A stretch of 64,000 nucleotides of DNA from Filosporella fistucella (lineage: Eukaryota > Ascomycota > Leotiomycetes > Helotiales): assembly GCA_030077755.1 (NCBI GenBank), contig JAQJZZ010000001.1, positions 1,116,001-1,180,000 of the forward strand. Direction: 5' to 3'. The notes below the pieces were generated by a model. The model did no database searches and was not told the origin of the DNA. It saw nothing but the letters and a program-made list of their open reading frames with translations. Shown here piece by piece: positions 34,023-46,840 of the stretch. The position numbers and the translations under genes are program-made. Every line of letters begins with the position of its first letter. Within the stretch, counting starts at the first letter, position 1.

Positions 34023-37000
34023 GGGTTTTAATATGTCATTAGTCTCGTGTGTTGGCGTATATCCTTGTCTTGTAGTCTGTTCTCAATAGTCTGCCAAAAG
34101 AATATGTGGCTCCGTGAATGATTATGGGATGCTGCTCGTCGGGCCCCTCTTGTGAGGATTATGGTTCCACTAACGTTAGCGTCCTATATTGTGGAAGGGC
34201 TTCAAAGAGATCAGAGGATTTCCAAGTATTTGACTGCTCAAAGGTGAATACCGATCAATTAGAAATAGGAATGCCTGTTGGTGAAAGGCTGATATTCTCC
34301 GCAGCGGAGGAAACCTCGTATTGAATTGTGTTTGCTTAGTTTGATATTGGGTTTGAGCTAGGCTAATTCTGCTAGCATGCGAATTATCTGATTGTAGGAA
34401 GAGTTTGTAAAACGCTATTTGACTCAGCGCGAGCCTCTGTGTTCGTGGCCATGCACGGTTGCAGTAAATTCGATGGGACGATTCGCTCTCAGCTGGGCAG
34501 AACGCAGCTCCTTATTTCAATTTTCGGCAGAACTTAAGTCGTGGGCTCCAGGGAGTCTGTCGAAGATTTAGTTCAATGCAGCGGCTTGAAGAGCAAGCAC
34601 TAATGAGGGCGAAGAATGTTGGTGGCGATTGGAAGCTGGTGTGTGAGGAGAATGGTTGGACTGATCTTCAGGAGGGAGACAGCGACAGAATATCTTGGGA
34701 GCACAATATCAGGAGTCGAATCGGGAAGTGATGCCGCGTTTGGTCCTGTCAGTGGCTGCGCCGAAGCTTTCAATTCAAGTTTCGGATGAGGTATTTCACC
34801 TTTGAGGCCGGTATAGTGTGAAAACGAACGGGATTCAATCTCAAAGATCCATGTATTCGCTGATCTAGCTCTCAGGCGACAGCTGTGTCAAAGATCAACG
34901 ACAGCGCAAACAAAAGCCCAAGCCTTGTCGGGTCGACCAGGAAAAGAAACCAAGGATTCCTGTAGAAAGAGTATTTGTTTCTTGTTCGAGACTTGCCTCA
35001 ATTTGTTGAGAGTCGCTATGGTGACAAAGTGGTAGCCGTGTCTATTGCCTGAAATGGCTTGGGAAATTGACCAGTTCGTACAGAATCGAGTTTGAAAAAG
35101 CATTCAGGGCCATCTGACTTACCAAGAGGTTACCTCCTTGAAAAATATCACTACAAACAGATTAGCTTTGTTGTTCAAAATAACGGTAACGCAGACTGTG
35201 AAGTATGCATTGCCCAGAGAGGTGAAGCAAAGACAAGAAGAGTCGGCTAGCACGCACAATGCAGTCAACAATTGACGTGGGCTGGGTGGAGGCTAACGAC
35301 AAAAGGACAATGAAGCAGATGTTCCTGCTTGTAGCTGGTACTTAGATTGTTCTCGGGGTCTTGGAAGAAGTAGAAGGAAACAGTAGAGACTCTTACACAT
35401 GCGGAGACCAACCATTACCATCGTCACCCAGAACTTTCGTCTACCATCGTCTGCCTCGGAGTCTCGAGGGTGCCAGTCTCTGCCCCGGTAATATTGTCGT
35501 CATCTTGAACAAGGCGCACTATCGCCATAGAAAAAAGACAGTTAGCTAAGACCGACCACAAGGGTTATCTAGTCTGACGAGTACATGGACCTGAGGTCGC
35601 AGATGGCCAATTGAGCGAATCTAATCTGAGGTTAGAAACGGAGGCGACTTCAACGAATAGGCAAGTATACCTGTGATTATTTAGAAAGGCAATTTTATTT
35701 GTCTGGAGAAATTTTCGAAGTTTGTGAACCGCACCTTCCTCGTTGTTTGTCACTAAAGCACACTAGGCTCAGTTAGTAGCATCACATGATCAACCTGTGA
35801 CTTTCTCAGGTCCGTCAGGTACCTTGCCTTTGGGAAATGTAAGGTACGTAGTACACAAGTCTATTCTAGGCAAGACACCTGGGTAATTTCTAACAGGATA
35901 CAAAACTTTGAAGTTGGGGAGAAGAGGAAACTTGTATATACTTTTCATGTGAAAATTGGCATACACTAAGATGCTGCATTATATAGGTAGGTACGGTATC
36001 AAACTACCAATGTGAATGACATAAACCCCACCTTACTTGGAAGTAACTGATAAAGAACATGGCTTATTACCCCGTCACCTCACATCCGTTCATAGCAGGT
36101 AGAATCTAGTTATAACAGCAAATTAAAACAACGCTGGCATAAGTTACCTTCCACAATGCTTGCTATCTGTAAAGTGATAGCCTCGACTCTCAAAGGAATT
36201 TTTCTCGATTGCATTTGCTCAGAACGGCGGCATATTCTACTGCATCCATCTGACATTGACGTAGGTAGACCGAACAATAAGTTAGGTAAAGACGCCTTCT
36301 CAATTTAGGGCATACTTATGCTCCGGAATGGCCGGTCGCCATATCTAGATACCTAAGGTAATTAGATATGCGAATAGACAGCTGTAGTTATACAAGTATC
36401 ATCAGCCGCCACCGATGATATGGATGGACACGAGCACATGGACTTGCATAAGGTAGGTAGATAGGCACTTCGAGATGAGAAGCTTGTAGCCCATACTCTA
36501 CTACTGGTGTTGGGCATACATACAGCTAGGGAGGTGTCCATCCCTTCGTTCAGGGATACACGATGTTGGAACTTCGCAAGAGAAGAAAAATGGAATAGGG
36601 CAAGGTTTGTGGTTTGATGCGACCCAATGAGTTTATCGAGGCCGCTACTGTATCGATATTTCAGCGCAACTCAGTAGAATGAATCCATCGTAGCCTCAAT
36701 ACATACGTGGCGGGTAGTGGTGTGATACATTACCTGCCGCAGCATAGGTATTTGACGTTAAGAATAGTACGGGCCTCCTTACTGCATGAGTGCTTCCTCC
36801 TAGGTACTATCCGAGTATCCTGACCTGTGGACGCTTGTGTCAGACTAGATTTCTCGTACTCTCTCGTACCTCGGTTAAGCCCTCGCATACATGTCCGATC
36901 ATGACAATCAATTAGGACGTAATCTGAGGTGCCCTGCCCTTCTAATTTCCCACCCACTGAACAATCTCACATTGAGATCATCTCACTTTCCTGTTGTTCT

Positions 37001-37120
37001 TTCTGATATCAAGCTCCCGGCAACTTCACGCTGGTATCCGTCTCCTCTCCCCGTACCTATGTGAGCGAGTGAGTGAGTGACCACAACTTATGTTATCGCC
37101 TCGACCCGACACCCTAAACG
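34023..37120. other. 3.1-kb gene-poor region
   Basis: No gene could be supported. An open plus-strand frame at about 34463-34730 is free of stops and has an even amino-acid make-up (MQRLEEQALMRAKNVGGDW from 34574) but no family or splice evidence. The right part (35800-36600) is AT-rich with scattered TAGGTAGGT strings. A GTGA-type run lies at about 37063-37080, just before the next gene. Confidence 0.5.
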
Positions 37121-38619
37121 ATGAGTTCAAAGTCACATACCCGGCGCGCCCATCATAAAACAAAAACAGGGTGTTTGACCTGTAAGAAACGACGAATCAA
37201 GGTCAGTGGCATGTCCCTTGTCACTCCGAGCCCGATATATTGCTTGAGAAGTTCCAAGAAAGCTCGACATCTAGATGCATCCGTATCATGTGACCTACCA
37301 AGCTACCCGACTCGAGACATTGAAATTGATATTCATTCCACCTATTCCTACCTATGTCCATCATGTTGGTGTGATCAGTCTATCTAAGTGCTAACAAAAA
37401 ACTGTAGTGCGACGAATCCAAACCAGAATGCGATAATTGTGTTAGACATTCCTTGAATTGCGAATATGCAACTGGGAAGTTACAACTACCGGAACCAGCA
37501 TCAGGTCCTCCCGCCGATTTAAACCTATTGGACTTGGAACTACTTCATGTCTTTTCCACCTCCACATGCCACACTCTTCATCATGATCTCACAATAGTCA
37601 GATGTAGATTAATCCCACACAATACCCAAATTTAGACCGAGGCTGACTCACATTTATAGTATGGGGTATAAATGTACCTCAGCTCGCATTTTCCCATGAC
37701 TTTGTAATGCATGGGATACTTGCCCTAGCTGCTCTTCATATTTCGCATACTACTCCGAGCAGAAAGGAATTTTATAAGTCACATGCTAGACTTCACAATC
37801 AGGCCGGTTTACACAAGGCTACCTCCGTGCTGTCAGTATTTGCAGAAGATAATGCTTCTGCAGTATACATTTTTTCTGCACTCACTATACTATACACTAT
37901 CGCAAATACTGAAGCAGCCGACGATTTTTTCCTCGTTGGAGAAGCAGGTATCGCAGAATGGATGGTGCTCGCCCGACAGAGCTTCTCCATTGTGGCAATG
38001 GCGCGGAAAACACTTCTAGATAGCGTTCTTGGGCCCTTATTTCGTGTAGGACATCGCCGAGCTGTAAGTTTCAGATGTTGATTGTAGCGAATTCTTACAC
38101 AAGATACCCAAATATTTATTGCAGAATCATTTCATAAGGTTAAACTGACTCCAAGGTCTTTATCAATAGCTCCTCCGCGAGTCTCTGACAAATACGGATT
38201 TTCAGGGTGCCGATGAGCTAAATAGGCTTTCGGATTTTATTCAAGGGAGTGTATCAGATCCAGACGAGGCGAAAACATATGCAGATTCAATTGACGAGCT
38301 TCGAAAAGTTTTCCGTGTATTCTCCTTAGTAGGGGCAGACCTTGCAGAGACCGCTGATTTCTTCGTCTGGCCCTTCCGTCTGGATGACAGGTTTCTGGGA
38401 CTTTTGCAAGCACATCGGCAAGAGGCACTGGTTATCCTTGCCTTTTTCGCTGCACTCACAACAAACTTGAATGGGAAATGGTGGTTGCAGGACTTTGGGG
38501 TACGCTTAGTTCGTAGAATATATCCCTTGATCGATGATGTTCATTTGACTTGGTGTCAATGGCCACTGCAACAAGTGGGACTCGACACCGGGCAGATAGC
38601 ATTTTCAGTATCAGCGTAG
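37121..38619 (+). CDS. Zn2Cys6 transcription factor (short, UPC2-like layout)
   Basis: A nuclear regulator of about 376 residues. Exons are 37121-37201, 37408-37603, 37660-38063 and 38170-38619. The zinc cluster spans the first junction: TGCLTCKKRRIK, then CDESKPECDNCVRHSLNC, giving C-x2-C-x6-C-x6-C-x2-C-x6-C. The first intron is long (206 bp) with a CTAAC branch site. The regulatory part shows WGINVPQLAFSHDFVMHGILALAALH (after splicing at 37604-37659) and a C-terminal FFVWPF, QEALVILAFFAAL and KWWLQDFG, the pattern of sterol-uptake-type Zn2Cys6 proteins. The third intron (38064-38169) has an alternative acceptor at 38205 in the same frame, so 12 residues are uncertain. Target genes are unknown; the aminotransferase downstream is convergent, with 1.8 kb between. 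Confidence 0.82.
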
Positions 38620-40441
38620 GTAGCATTACGTTCCTTGTCATCCTTCACAACTCGTCTTGTTCCACTTCGAAGATGCCGATGATCGAACACTAATTTGTGG
38701 CAGGTATGGGACGCCTATGGAAGGAACGTCGGCGGTATAGACATCCTAGATCGTGAAAGCTCGTTCGAATAGTAGCATATGCTTAGAACGAAAGATGCAG
38801 ATGAGATACACAGTTTCTGAGACGAAACTCAGTACCACCAGACGACCAAAATAGTCATTGCCGTCGAAAGATAATCAGGTTGCATGCCATCGTTGAAATG
38901 GAAGGGCATACAGAAGGCGCATCAGCATGGCTTCTGGTTATGTCGAACGTTGCCGACAGGGGCTCGAAGAGATTGGGATGAATGCGAGATCCGAAAGTCA
39001 TATTGCAGCGGTGGAAGTTACGAGCTCTACCCTTGCTCTGAAAACCTTCGAAATGAGAGATTCGACATGTTCTTACTGTCAATTCATTCGATATGTCGTT
39101 CATAATAGGTGCTACGACTGCCAATTTTCGCTTCCGACCGGCAGTATGGCTTTTGACTAAGATACCATCGATGACCAAAATAATTTCAAGGGGGGCGAAA
39201 CTACATATATCTTATCAGTGAATTCCTCGAAACTTCACGCAAAAGCACCTGCTACCCCTTTCGAGATGAAAGTAACTTCGAGAATTGAATCTGCCAGCTT
39301 CTGAAAGCTGTGAATGTGGTGAGTCGTGACTCACAGCTTATTCATTTCAAAGCCCGAGTTGCATTGCCAAAAGTATTCATGAAAGTATGTGGTGATGCTG
39401 GATCAATCTAATTGGAGACAGCATTTGAACGTCAATTTGCTTCTAAGGGGTTTCACCTGCATGGTTCCTCTCTGGTGGTCTGTCAATACTGCGTGTCATG
39501 TATTTTTATTCGTGGATATTGGGTGATATCATGTAGCACATCGTCAAAGGCGCAACTTCAGGGAGCATTTTTTATATCATGTAACATGAACAACACGTAC
39601 CCGTCTCACACAGTGACTTATACCTCTTTATCGTCTTATTTCAGCTATTTGACTATACTGCCGTCGGCGTGCTTTTCCTACTAGTGCGTTGCAGCTTTGT
39701 TTCTCAAGCCAAAAACGATTCACTTGCGCTCACACGTCCATCTGCTCACACATTCTATTCACCTCGAATATCGATTATTGATCACTCCTTTGAATGAAGC
39801 CAGCCTTTGTGCAATTCATCTCCCCTACAAGCATATTCTCCGCGAAAGCAAGCTACCCATCAGCTCACCGCAGAACAACACCATCCTCTCAAGAAACAAA
39901 AGTCTGTATCCATGAGATCACTATAGGTCCAAGTGCTAATTAGCGGGATCAGAATCACGATGCCTCAGCAGAAGAAATTTGAACACTGCGTAGCCCTTTA
40001 CATCATCTATGCACTTCATGCCCTCCTCCTCGCATCTTTGCTCTTCAGCATCTTCAACGCTTCACGTAGACCAGCCTCCTTACGAGCTCCGGAGGAGCCA
40101 AGAATTCTGCGATTACGGTGTTCGTATTACGATATGACTCTCATATAGATGCAGGACAATAAGGGAAGACCGGCCACTAGCACAAAGGGGTGTATGTACT
40201 TGGTGGGATAGTAACCTAGCGGACGGAAAGCCCGAAGGATGCACAGAGAATGCGAGAAATGACAGGAATGCGGACAAGGTGATGAGGAGCAGGAGGCCTT
40301 TATGATTCACGGCTTTGTCGAAAGACCAATCTCGGGAAATTGGAAAGATTGGCATTAGGCTCCTCACTAGCAAGCAAATACAAGCGAGTTTGCAAAGATG
40401 TCGTTCTTCTTCGTGCTATATGAATTCACAAAGGCCGTCTA
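38620..40441. other. Long convergent intergenic region
   Basis: 1.82 kb with no supported gene. A 62-codon frame from ATG 39960 has a hydrophobic middle but no further support. Confidence 0.55.
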
Positions 40442-41679
40442 TTACGAAGCCAGATTGTCACGTACAAATGAACCCAGCTTTTTGAGCGCCTCTTCCAGCA
40501 CCTCTGTTTCACATACGAACCCAATCCTAACATATCCCTTGAACTCCCCTCCGAAGCACTTGGATCCCGGCAGAAACATGACCTTCGTCTTCTCGATAAC
40601 ATCAACGCAGAATTGAGCATCTTCCACTGGCTGGCCGTCTTTTTCAAACTTGATCATTGCCGTTGTTCCTCCCGTCGGCTTTACCCACGAACACACATCA
40701 TCCCACTTATTCACAAATTTCTCAAGGATCCCCACGTTTGTTTTCGCCAGCTTGATATTTCGCGCTAGAAGTGCATGGAGGACGGAACCAGACAGAGCAT
40801 ACGTTGCGACTTGATCATCGAGCTGAGAGACAGAAATGGTAGTGTAGTCTCGAGTGGTAGCAATGGCTTCAATAATACCTGGGTCACGGGAGGCAATCCA
40901 ACCTAGTCTTATGCCAGCTAGCGAATATGCCTTTGACATCGAACCAGTGATGATTGTCTTTTTGTAGCCGAGAGAGATTAAAGATGGCGGGAATTCTTCA
41001 TCAACGGGCGAAATACCATGAAAAAGTGGTCGATAGACTTCGTCGGATAATATGATGATGTCTCTTTCCTTGGCGAAATCGACCAGGCCTTGCATCACAG
41101 ATTTCGGTATGGTAGCCCCAGTGGGATTATTAGGATTGTTGATAACAATCATCTTGGTGTTATCTTTCACCAAGTCCTTCAAGTCCTCCAGATCAGGTAT
41201 ATATTTGTTCTTCAGCTTCAGCTTCCACAAATCGACTTCGGCGCCGACTTGCTTCGGGACATCATATAGCTGCTGATATGTAGGATGCACACAGATGACA
41301 TGGTCCCCAGGCCCTATCAGGGTGTAAAAGACAAGAAAATTTGCAGCGATTGCACCGGGTGTTATGAGGACATTCTCGGTTGGCAGAGGAGATGATACTC
41401 TCGCAGAGTAAAGAGAAGCAAGTCTTTCCCGTAGAGCCGTAGAGCCCCGAATCGCACCGTACGTGAGCTTTGTAGATGTGCTGAGAGGGGGTGGGATGTT
41501 GGGGTCTTCACATAGCTTCACCAGATCATCAATTGAGATGGAAGCAGCACATGTTTCGGCGATGTTCAGAACACCTGGCGTAACCTCGTACTTGTCCATC
41601 CACTTGCTGTGTCAGTGTATCACTGCGCAGTCTGGGTTTTACCTACCTGCTCTACCTCGAATGCCTCAATTTTCACCAT
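40442..41679 (-). CDS. Class I/II PLP-dependent aminotransferase
   Basis: A cytosolic pyridoxal-phosphate enzyme of 397 residues. Exon 1 is 41647-41679 (MVKIEAFEVEQ) and exon 2 is 40442-41602, joined over a 44-bp intron to WMDKYEVTPGVLN; using the ATG inside exon 2 would lose 12 conserved residues. Fold-type I motifs seen are YGAIRGSTALRERLA, PGAIAANF, the PLP-contact block NNPNNPTG, the acidic residue in LSDEVYRPL, the Schiff-base Lys in GSMSKAYSLAG (K235) with downstream Arg in RLGW, and the C-terminal GYVRIGF. The family covers aspartate, alanine and aromatic transaminases and ACC-synthase relatives; the substrate is not decidable here. No targeting signal is seen. Confidence 0.9.
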
Positions 41680-42551
41680 CGTGGAGAGCCTCGGCTACAA
41701 GGCTGAAAGGACCTAGAAATACAACCAGCTGGAATAAATGTCGGTGTTGACTCTTCCATGATGGCAGATGAAAGACGGACGGACCTCTGTGTAATTCAAG
41801 CAAGAGTACAATGTTTCCTAAAGTGAAGATTTGGACTTGTGTTTCTAAAGTCTGGAAGTTTTGCTGCACCTGCACCTAGAGCTGTCAAGAGAGAGCAGGC
41901 TCAGCGCGGGGTAGCCACGAGCTCGTACCAGCATACGTAGTAACTCACTTCAATCATTCCATTCTCTTCTGTTCCAATGAAACGTACCGGAGGTACGGGC
42001 TGGGCTGGGCTGGGCTGGGCTGTTGCGGGTAACAGTGGGAGTACCTTAGCTTATGTAATCTGGAGCCGTTGGATTGGTTGAATACGAGTAGATGATCGAT
42101 TAGTCATCCGCGCGGCCTCGATTTTCTCCCTACCCCTGCCTCTTAGGTTTTGCTCTGTTGGCTCTGGAACAGCGGACCAGAAGCTCTCCCCACGCCCACG
42201 CTCAAGACACCCACCCGAGCCGAGCCACCATCAATCACCACCACCACTGCAGACTGCTCATCAGACCTGCCTAACTCGATATGGTCGTCATTGCCATGAT
42301 CTCGACAACATCCCATCGCATCCCATCTTAGACCCTCCAACTCGTTCACAACTTTCTTTTACGTTTCTTCGACTCCTTGCGCAATTTATTCGCCTCGCGA
42401 TTCTCTCTAGAGTGTGCGACAGCTTCACCTGTCGCTTCTCTTCATCAAGTCTCCCAGCCTCTCTGATTCCATGGCTTTGAGTACCTGAAGTAGCTATCGC
42501 ATTTCATTTAACCGACTAGTTCAACGTCCATCATAAGACAACAGCAACACG
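41680..42551. other. Divergent intergenic region
   Basis: 872 bp between the aminotransferase and the ABC transporter, containing a GGGCT microsatellite (41998-42022) and a long pyrimidine-rich leader before 42552. Confidence 0.6.
41998..42022. repeat. GGGCT microsatellite
   Basis: Five tandem GGGCT units. Confidence 0.9.
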
Positions 42552-45500
42552 ATGCGATTTTTACGAGGAACTACGGTCCTAACGACCCTATCTTTATCAT
42601 GGGCAACGAGTGCCTTCTCCAATTATTCGTCGATCGATATGATGCGGGCGCAGCTAGCCCTGCTAGACGACCGGCCGGCTGATTGTCCTCCTTGGTAGGA
42701 CAAGATCTCAAGAGATCCTCGAGTTTTCTCTGACAATTCATAGTTTCAATTGCCTACTGCCAGCTTTCACCTGCGGCCAGTATGCTGACTGCAATAAATA
42801 CAACGGCAAATGTTCTTGTCCCGCTGGATTCGGAGGAGACGATTGCTTGGCTCCTGGTATGGTTTCCCCATTATGGTGCTGGGGGAGGTTGAACACACAC
42901 TGATTCTCGAATAGTCTGTGGATCATTAGGGGATGGAAAGGATCGTCCTATGCGAGATGGAGACTACTGTGAATGTGCAGACGGATGGACAGGTATCAAT
43001 TGTAACGTGTGCACCAAAAACAGCGCATGCAATGCTCTTATGCCGGAGAAAGAGGGCGGAGTCTGCTACCAGAACGGGGAGGTAATACACGAAAATTACC
43101 AGATGTGCGATGTCACGAACAGGAAAATTGTCGATATATTGGATGGCAGACGGCCGCAAGTCACCTTTACTTGCAATCATGAGAAGAAAACCTGTGATTT
43201 CCAGTGTGAGTACCGAGAAACGGATTTCCGACAGCTTGCTGACTTTTGAAGTTTGGGTTGAACACAAAGAATCGTTCTATTGTGCCCTCAATACTTGTTC
43301 CTCGAGTGCCGACAACAATTATGACCAGAACAGCACCAGCTACAAATGTGACCACATTGAATGCAGCTGTATACCCGATCGGATGCTCTGCGGTGAAAAT
43401 GGTTCCGTCGACATCACCGACTTCCTGGACCAGGAAATCAAGGGCCCAGCAACATTCAGTTGTCTTCAACATGATAATGGACAAAATAAGTGCGCCTTTA
43501 AAGAGGATGCAATGGACAATCTGATTCAGATGATGTTCGGGGATAATAGTATCCTTCTGGACTGCCAAGCTGGAGAATGTCTCTATGAAACCGATGTTCC
43601 AGGATTTGAAAGGCCTGTGAAAAAAATTAACACGCCTCTGATAGCAGGCGTCATAGCTGGAGCCTCACTGTTTGTCGTTGCCGTCATTCTCACCGTCTGG
43701 TATCTTTCTAGAAGACAATTTAAATACGGTCCAATCCATTTGGATGATTCCGATGATGAAAGTACGAAGCTGATGGCTGATCACAAGCCAGCGTCTCTAT
43801 ACTTTGAGAATGTCTCTTACAATCTCAATGGCAAACAAATTCTATCTGGAATTCAAGGAGTCGCCCATCCAGGAGAAATAATGGCTATCATGGGCGCCTC
43901 TGGAGCAGGTAAAACTACCTTCCTTGATATTCTGGCTCGCAAGAATAAACGTGGGACGGTCAGCGGAAACTTCTATGTTAATGGCGAGAAGGTCAATGAC
44001 AATGACTACAAGAATGTCGTTGGATTTGTCGACCAAGAAGATACAATGTTATCGACCCTAACGGTACACGAAACGATCATGACTAGCGCCCTGCTCCGAC
44101 TTCCACGCGATATGGGAAGAGCGGCTAAGGAACAACGAGTTTACGAGGTTGAAAAACAACTAGGGATCTCCGCCATCAAAGATTCCCTGATTGGCTCTGA
44201 AGAAGGCAAGGGACGCGGTATATCTGGTGGCGAAAAGAGGAGAGTAGGTATTGCTTGTGAACTTGTAACGAGCCCAAGTATCCTTTTCCTGGACGAACCT
44301 ACAAGTGGACTGGACGCCTACAATGCATTCAATGTCATTGAATGCCTCGTCACCCTTGCGAAAACGTACAAGAGGACTGTTATCTTCACAATTCATCAGC
44401 CAAGGTCAAATATAGTTGCATTGTTTGACAGATTACTTCTCTTGGCCAAGGGAAAGACTGTATATTCTGGGGAATTCTCCCATTGTCAAGACTTCTTTGA
44501 CCACATTGGCTACTCCTGCCCCCCGGGATTCAATATCGCGGATTATCTCGTCGATTTGACGATGCACGTAAATAATAGCCCCACCCCAGTTGATGACCTC
44601 GACCAAGATGCCCCCGGAAGCGCTGGGCCAAGCAGTACTAGGGCTATCAAGTCTATTGCAAGCATATCTGGAGGTAGCATTGAAGAAGGTTTCGTGGGTA
44701 GCCCAGGTGGAGATTCCCTTCTACGGCCCAAGGGAAAGCGGAGAGATTCAGTAAAGGCGAAGCAGGAAAGGGAGCTTTACACGCGAAAGAGGTCTGGAAT
44801 GGAAACTCCGACTTCTCAGCCAGACGACACACCCATGGACCCAAACGCAACCGCATCTCAACAATGGCTGAAACTCCAAAAACAACAGACAGGCCAGGTT
44901 CATCAACAGGTTTTGGAAGATCCAGATAATCTACCTCCTTCCGCTGCTGACCTACCCACCGATTTCGATGTGCTTGTTGCAGCTTACGGAAATTCCGACA
45001 TTGCATCAAATATCCATGACGACATACAGAATGCCATAACAAACGCTCACACAGCGAATGGCTCCGCGAATGGTCATGCTCAAACGAATGGCTCGGCGAG
45101 TGGCGGCGCAATGGGAAGAGGATACGCGAGAATTGGCTACCTGAGACAATTTTTGATCTTATCGCAGAGAACCTGGAGAAATCTTTACCGTAATCCTATG
45201 CTTATGCTGACACACTATGCCATTGCCATTCTTTTGGCTGTCCTTTCTGGATTCCTGTTCTATGGCTTGACAGATGATATTCCGGGATTTCAGAATCGAC
45301 TAGGCTTATTTTTCTTCATCCTCGCTCTTTTCGGCTTCAGTACCCTCTCTACATTGACTGTCTTTGCCACCGAAAGACTTTTATTTGTCAGGGAACGAGC
45401 AAACGGCTACTACTCACCAATAACCTATTTCGCTGCCAAGGTCATTTTCGACATTGTTCCACTCAGAATAATTCCACCCATTATCATGGGCTCTATCATT

Positions 45501-45968
45501 TATCCAATGACCGGACTGGTTCCTGACTGGACACACTTCTTGAAATTCATCTTGGTCCTCGTCCTATTCAATCTGGCTGCTGCCGGTATTTGTTTGTTCA
45601 TTGGAATTGTGTGCAAAGATAATGGTGTCGCCAGCCTTATCGGAAGTCTGGTCATGCTGTTTAGCTTGCTGTTTGCAGGTCTGCTACTCAATCATAACGC
45701 TATTCCTAAGTCGGCCTTGTGGCTTCAAGATATATCGATCTTCCATTATGGATTCGAATCCTTAATTGTTAACGAAGTCACTTATCTTACACTTACCGAT
45801 CGAAAGTATGGCTTAGACATCACAGTTCCTGGTGCCACAATTTTGAGTTCCTTTGGGTTCAATACTCAAGCACTCTGGCCTGATGTTACCAAGCTTGCAG
45901 TTTTTGCCGGCTCGTTTATTGTTTTGGCTTACATTGCCATGCATGTGCTGTTGGTTGAAAGACGTTAA
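42552..45968 (+). CDS. ADP1: ABCG-type half transporter with Cys-rich extracellular N-terminus (ADP1-like)
   Basis: A membrane ABC transporter of 1087 residues, close to the length of yeast Adp1. Exons are 42552-42694, 42744-42856, 42915-43205 and 43252-45968 (introns 49, 58 and 46 bp). A signal peptide ([19 protein letters not shown]) is followed by a Cys-rich, EGF-like luminal region with [20 protein letters not shown] and [12 protein letters not shown], then a first membrane span near residue 335 ([20 protein letters not shown]). The nucleotide-binding domain has Walker [10 protein letters not shown] (about 397), signature ISGGEKRR and Walker [14 protein letters not shown] polar linker with an [13 protein letters not shown] stretch leads to the ABC2 membrane domain (about 700-1087). 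NBD-before-TMD order defines the G/WHITE class. The substrate is unknown for this family. Confidence 0.93.
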
Positions 45969-46754
45969 AGCTGATCTAGAAGGGAAGGAACTTTTCCTTG
46001 CTGTTGTCAAATATTGCATTGGAATCGGAAAGAACATCTCTTGGCGTTCGGCGATAGAGGATATCATAACCGCATTGTGTCTATCAGTTTCACATTATAT
46101 ATAACTACAGATGAATGTAATTGTACACACTTCTGTCAATATTTTTTATCATGTGATGAATGTTGAAATGGACATATCCATCCCCAGTGGGGACAATATG
46201 AGTTTTATTGATCAGGGAATTGATTCAGAGTTGGGTCCAAAGGGCACATACATGAACTTGATGCACTTCGATGGTTGTGCTAGCACTTGGCTAGATAGTT
46301 GAGGTTTATACTTTGGTTCAAGTTCCTTCATTAGAAGATGTTTCCCTGACTGTCTGGAGCAAGCGAATCCATTGATACAATCTGCAGTACAACATTCCTC
46401 TCATGAAGCTTTGCTATCTGTGTCAGTTCAACTTGAAGTAGTCTGGGCCTCATCTTATTGTCAAATTTTCTGACTCCACAAAGTGGGCCCTCGGTTCCCA
46501 CCATTCAGCTCCAAAGTGATTAACTTCATTACTGAGTTGGCGGAATTGGGATCAGGATTTCCAGCTTCCGTCTCAAGGCTTAGTGATTAGAGCGCGGTGC
46601 TCCTGAAATATTGAAAACTGTAAAGATGACCGTGCTAAGGTTGCCTGTCTTTGTTCCTGGTTCAACACCCCCACATGGCTTATTCTCCACCGTACTTTCA
46701 AAGACATCCACAATTCCTACAATAACGTCCACTCCAGACATCAGACAGCAAGCA
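45969..46754. other. Intergenic region with decayed tRNA-like sequence
   Basis: No protein gene. At about 46580-46665 a D-arm-like GCTTAGTGATTAGAGC and a GCGGTGCTC string resemble the intact tRNA that follows, but no T-arm or acceptor pairing can be formed. Confidence 0.4.
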
Positions 46755-46840
46755 GGTCGCTTAGCTCAGTTGGTTAGAGCGTGGTGCTAATATCTCCCTG
46801 GATAACGCCAAGGTCGCCGGTTCGACCCCGGTAGTGACCA
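46755..46840 (+). tRNA. tRNA-Ile (anticodon AAU), with a 12-nt intron
   Basis: A full cloverleaf can be drawn: acceptor GGTCGCT paired with AGTGACC and discriminator A46840; D-arm GCTC..GAGC; anticodon stem TGGTG/CGCCA; T-arm GCCGG-TTCGACC-CCGGT. The anticodon AAT is at 46789-46791. Twelve extra bases at 46793-46804, one base 3' of the anticodon, are the canonical place for a nuclear tRNA intron. The invariant GGTTCGA of the B box and TAGCTCAGTTGG of the A box are present. No clear T-run terminator follows directly. Confidence 0.93.
46793..46804 (+). other. tRNA-Ile intron
   Basis: 12 nt (TCTCCCTGGATA) inserted after position 37; removing it leaves a normal 7-nt anticodon loop CTAATAA. Confidence 0.85.

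Noticed and set aside
28557..35000. CRISPR-like or regularly spaced repeat arrays
   Set aside because: No regularly spaced repeats were seen, and none are expected in a fungal genome.
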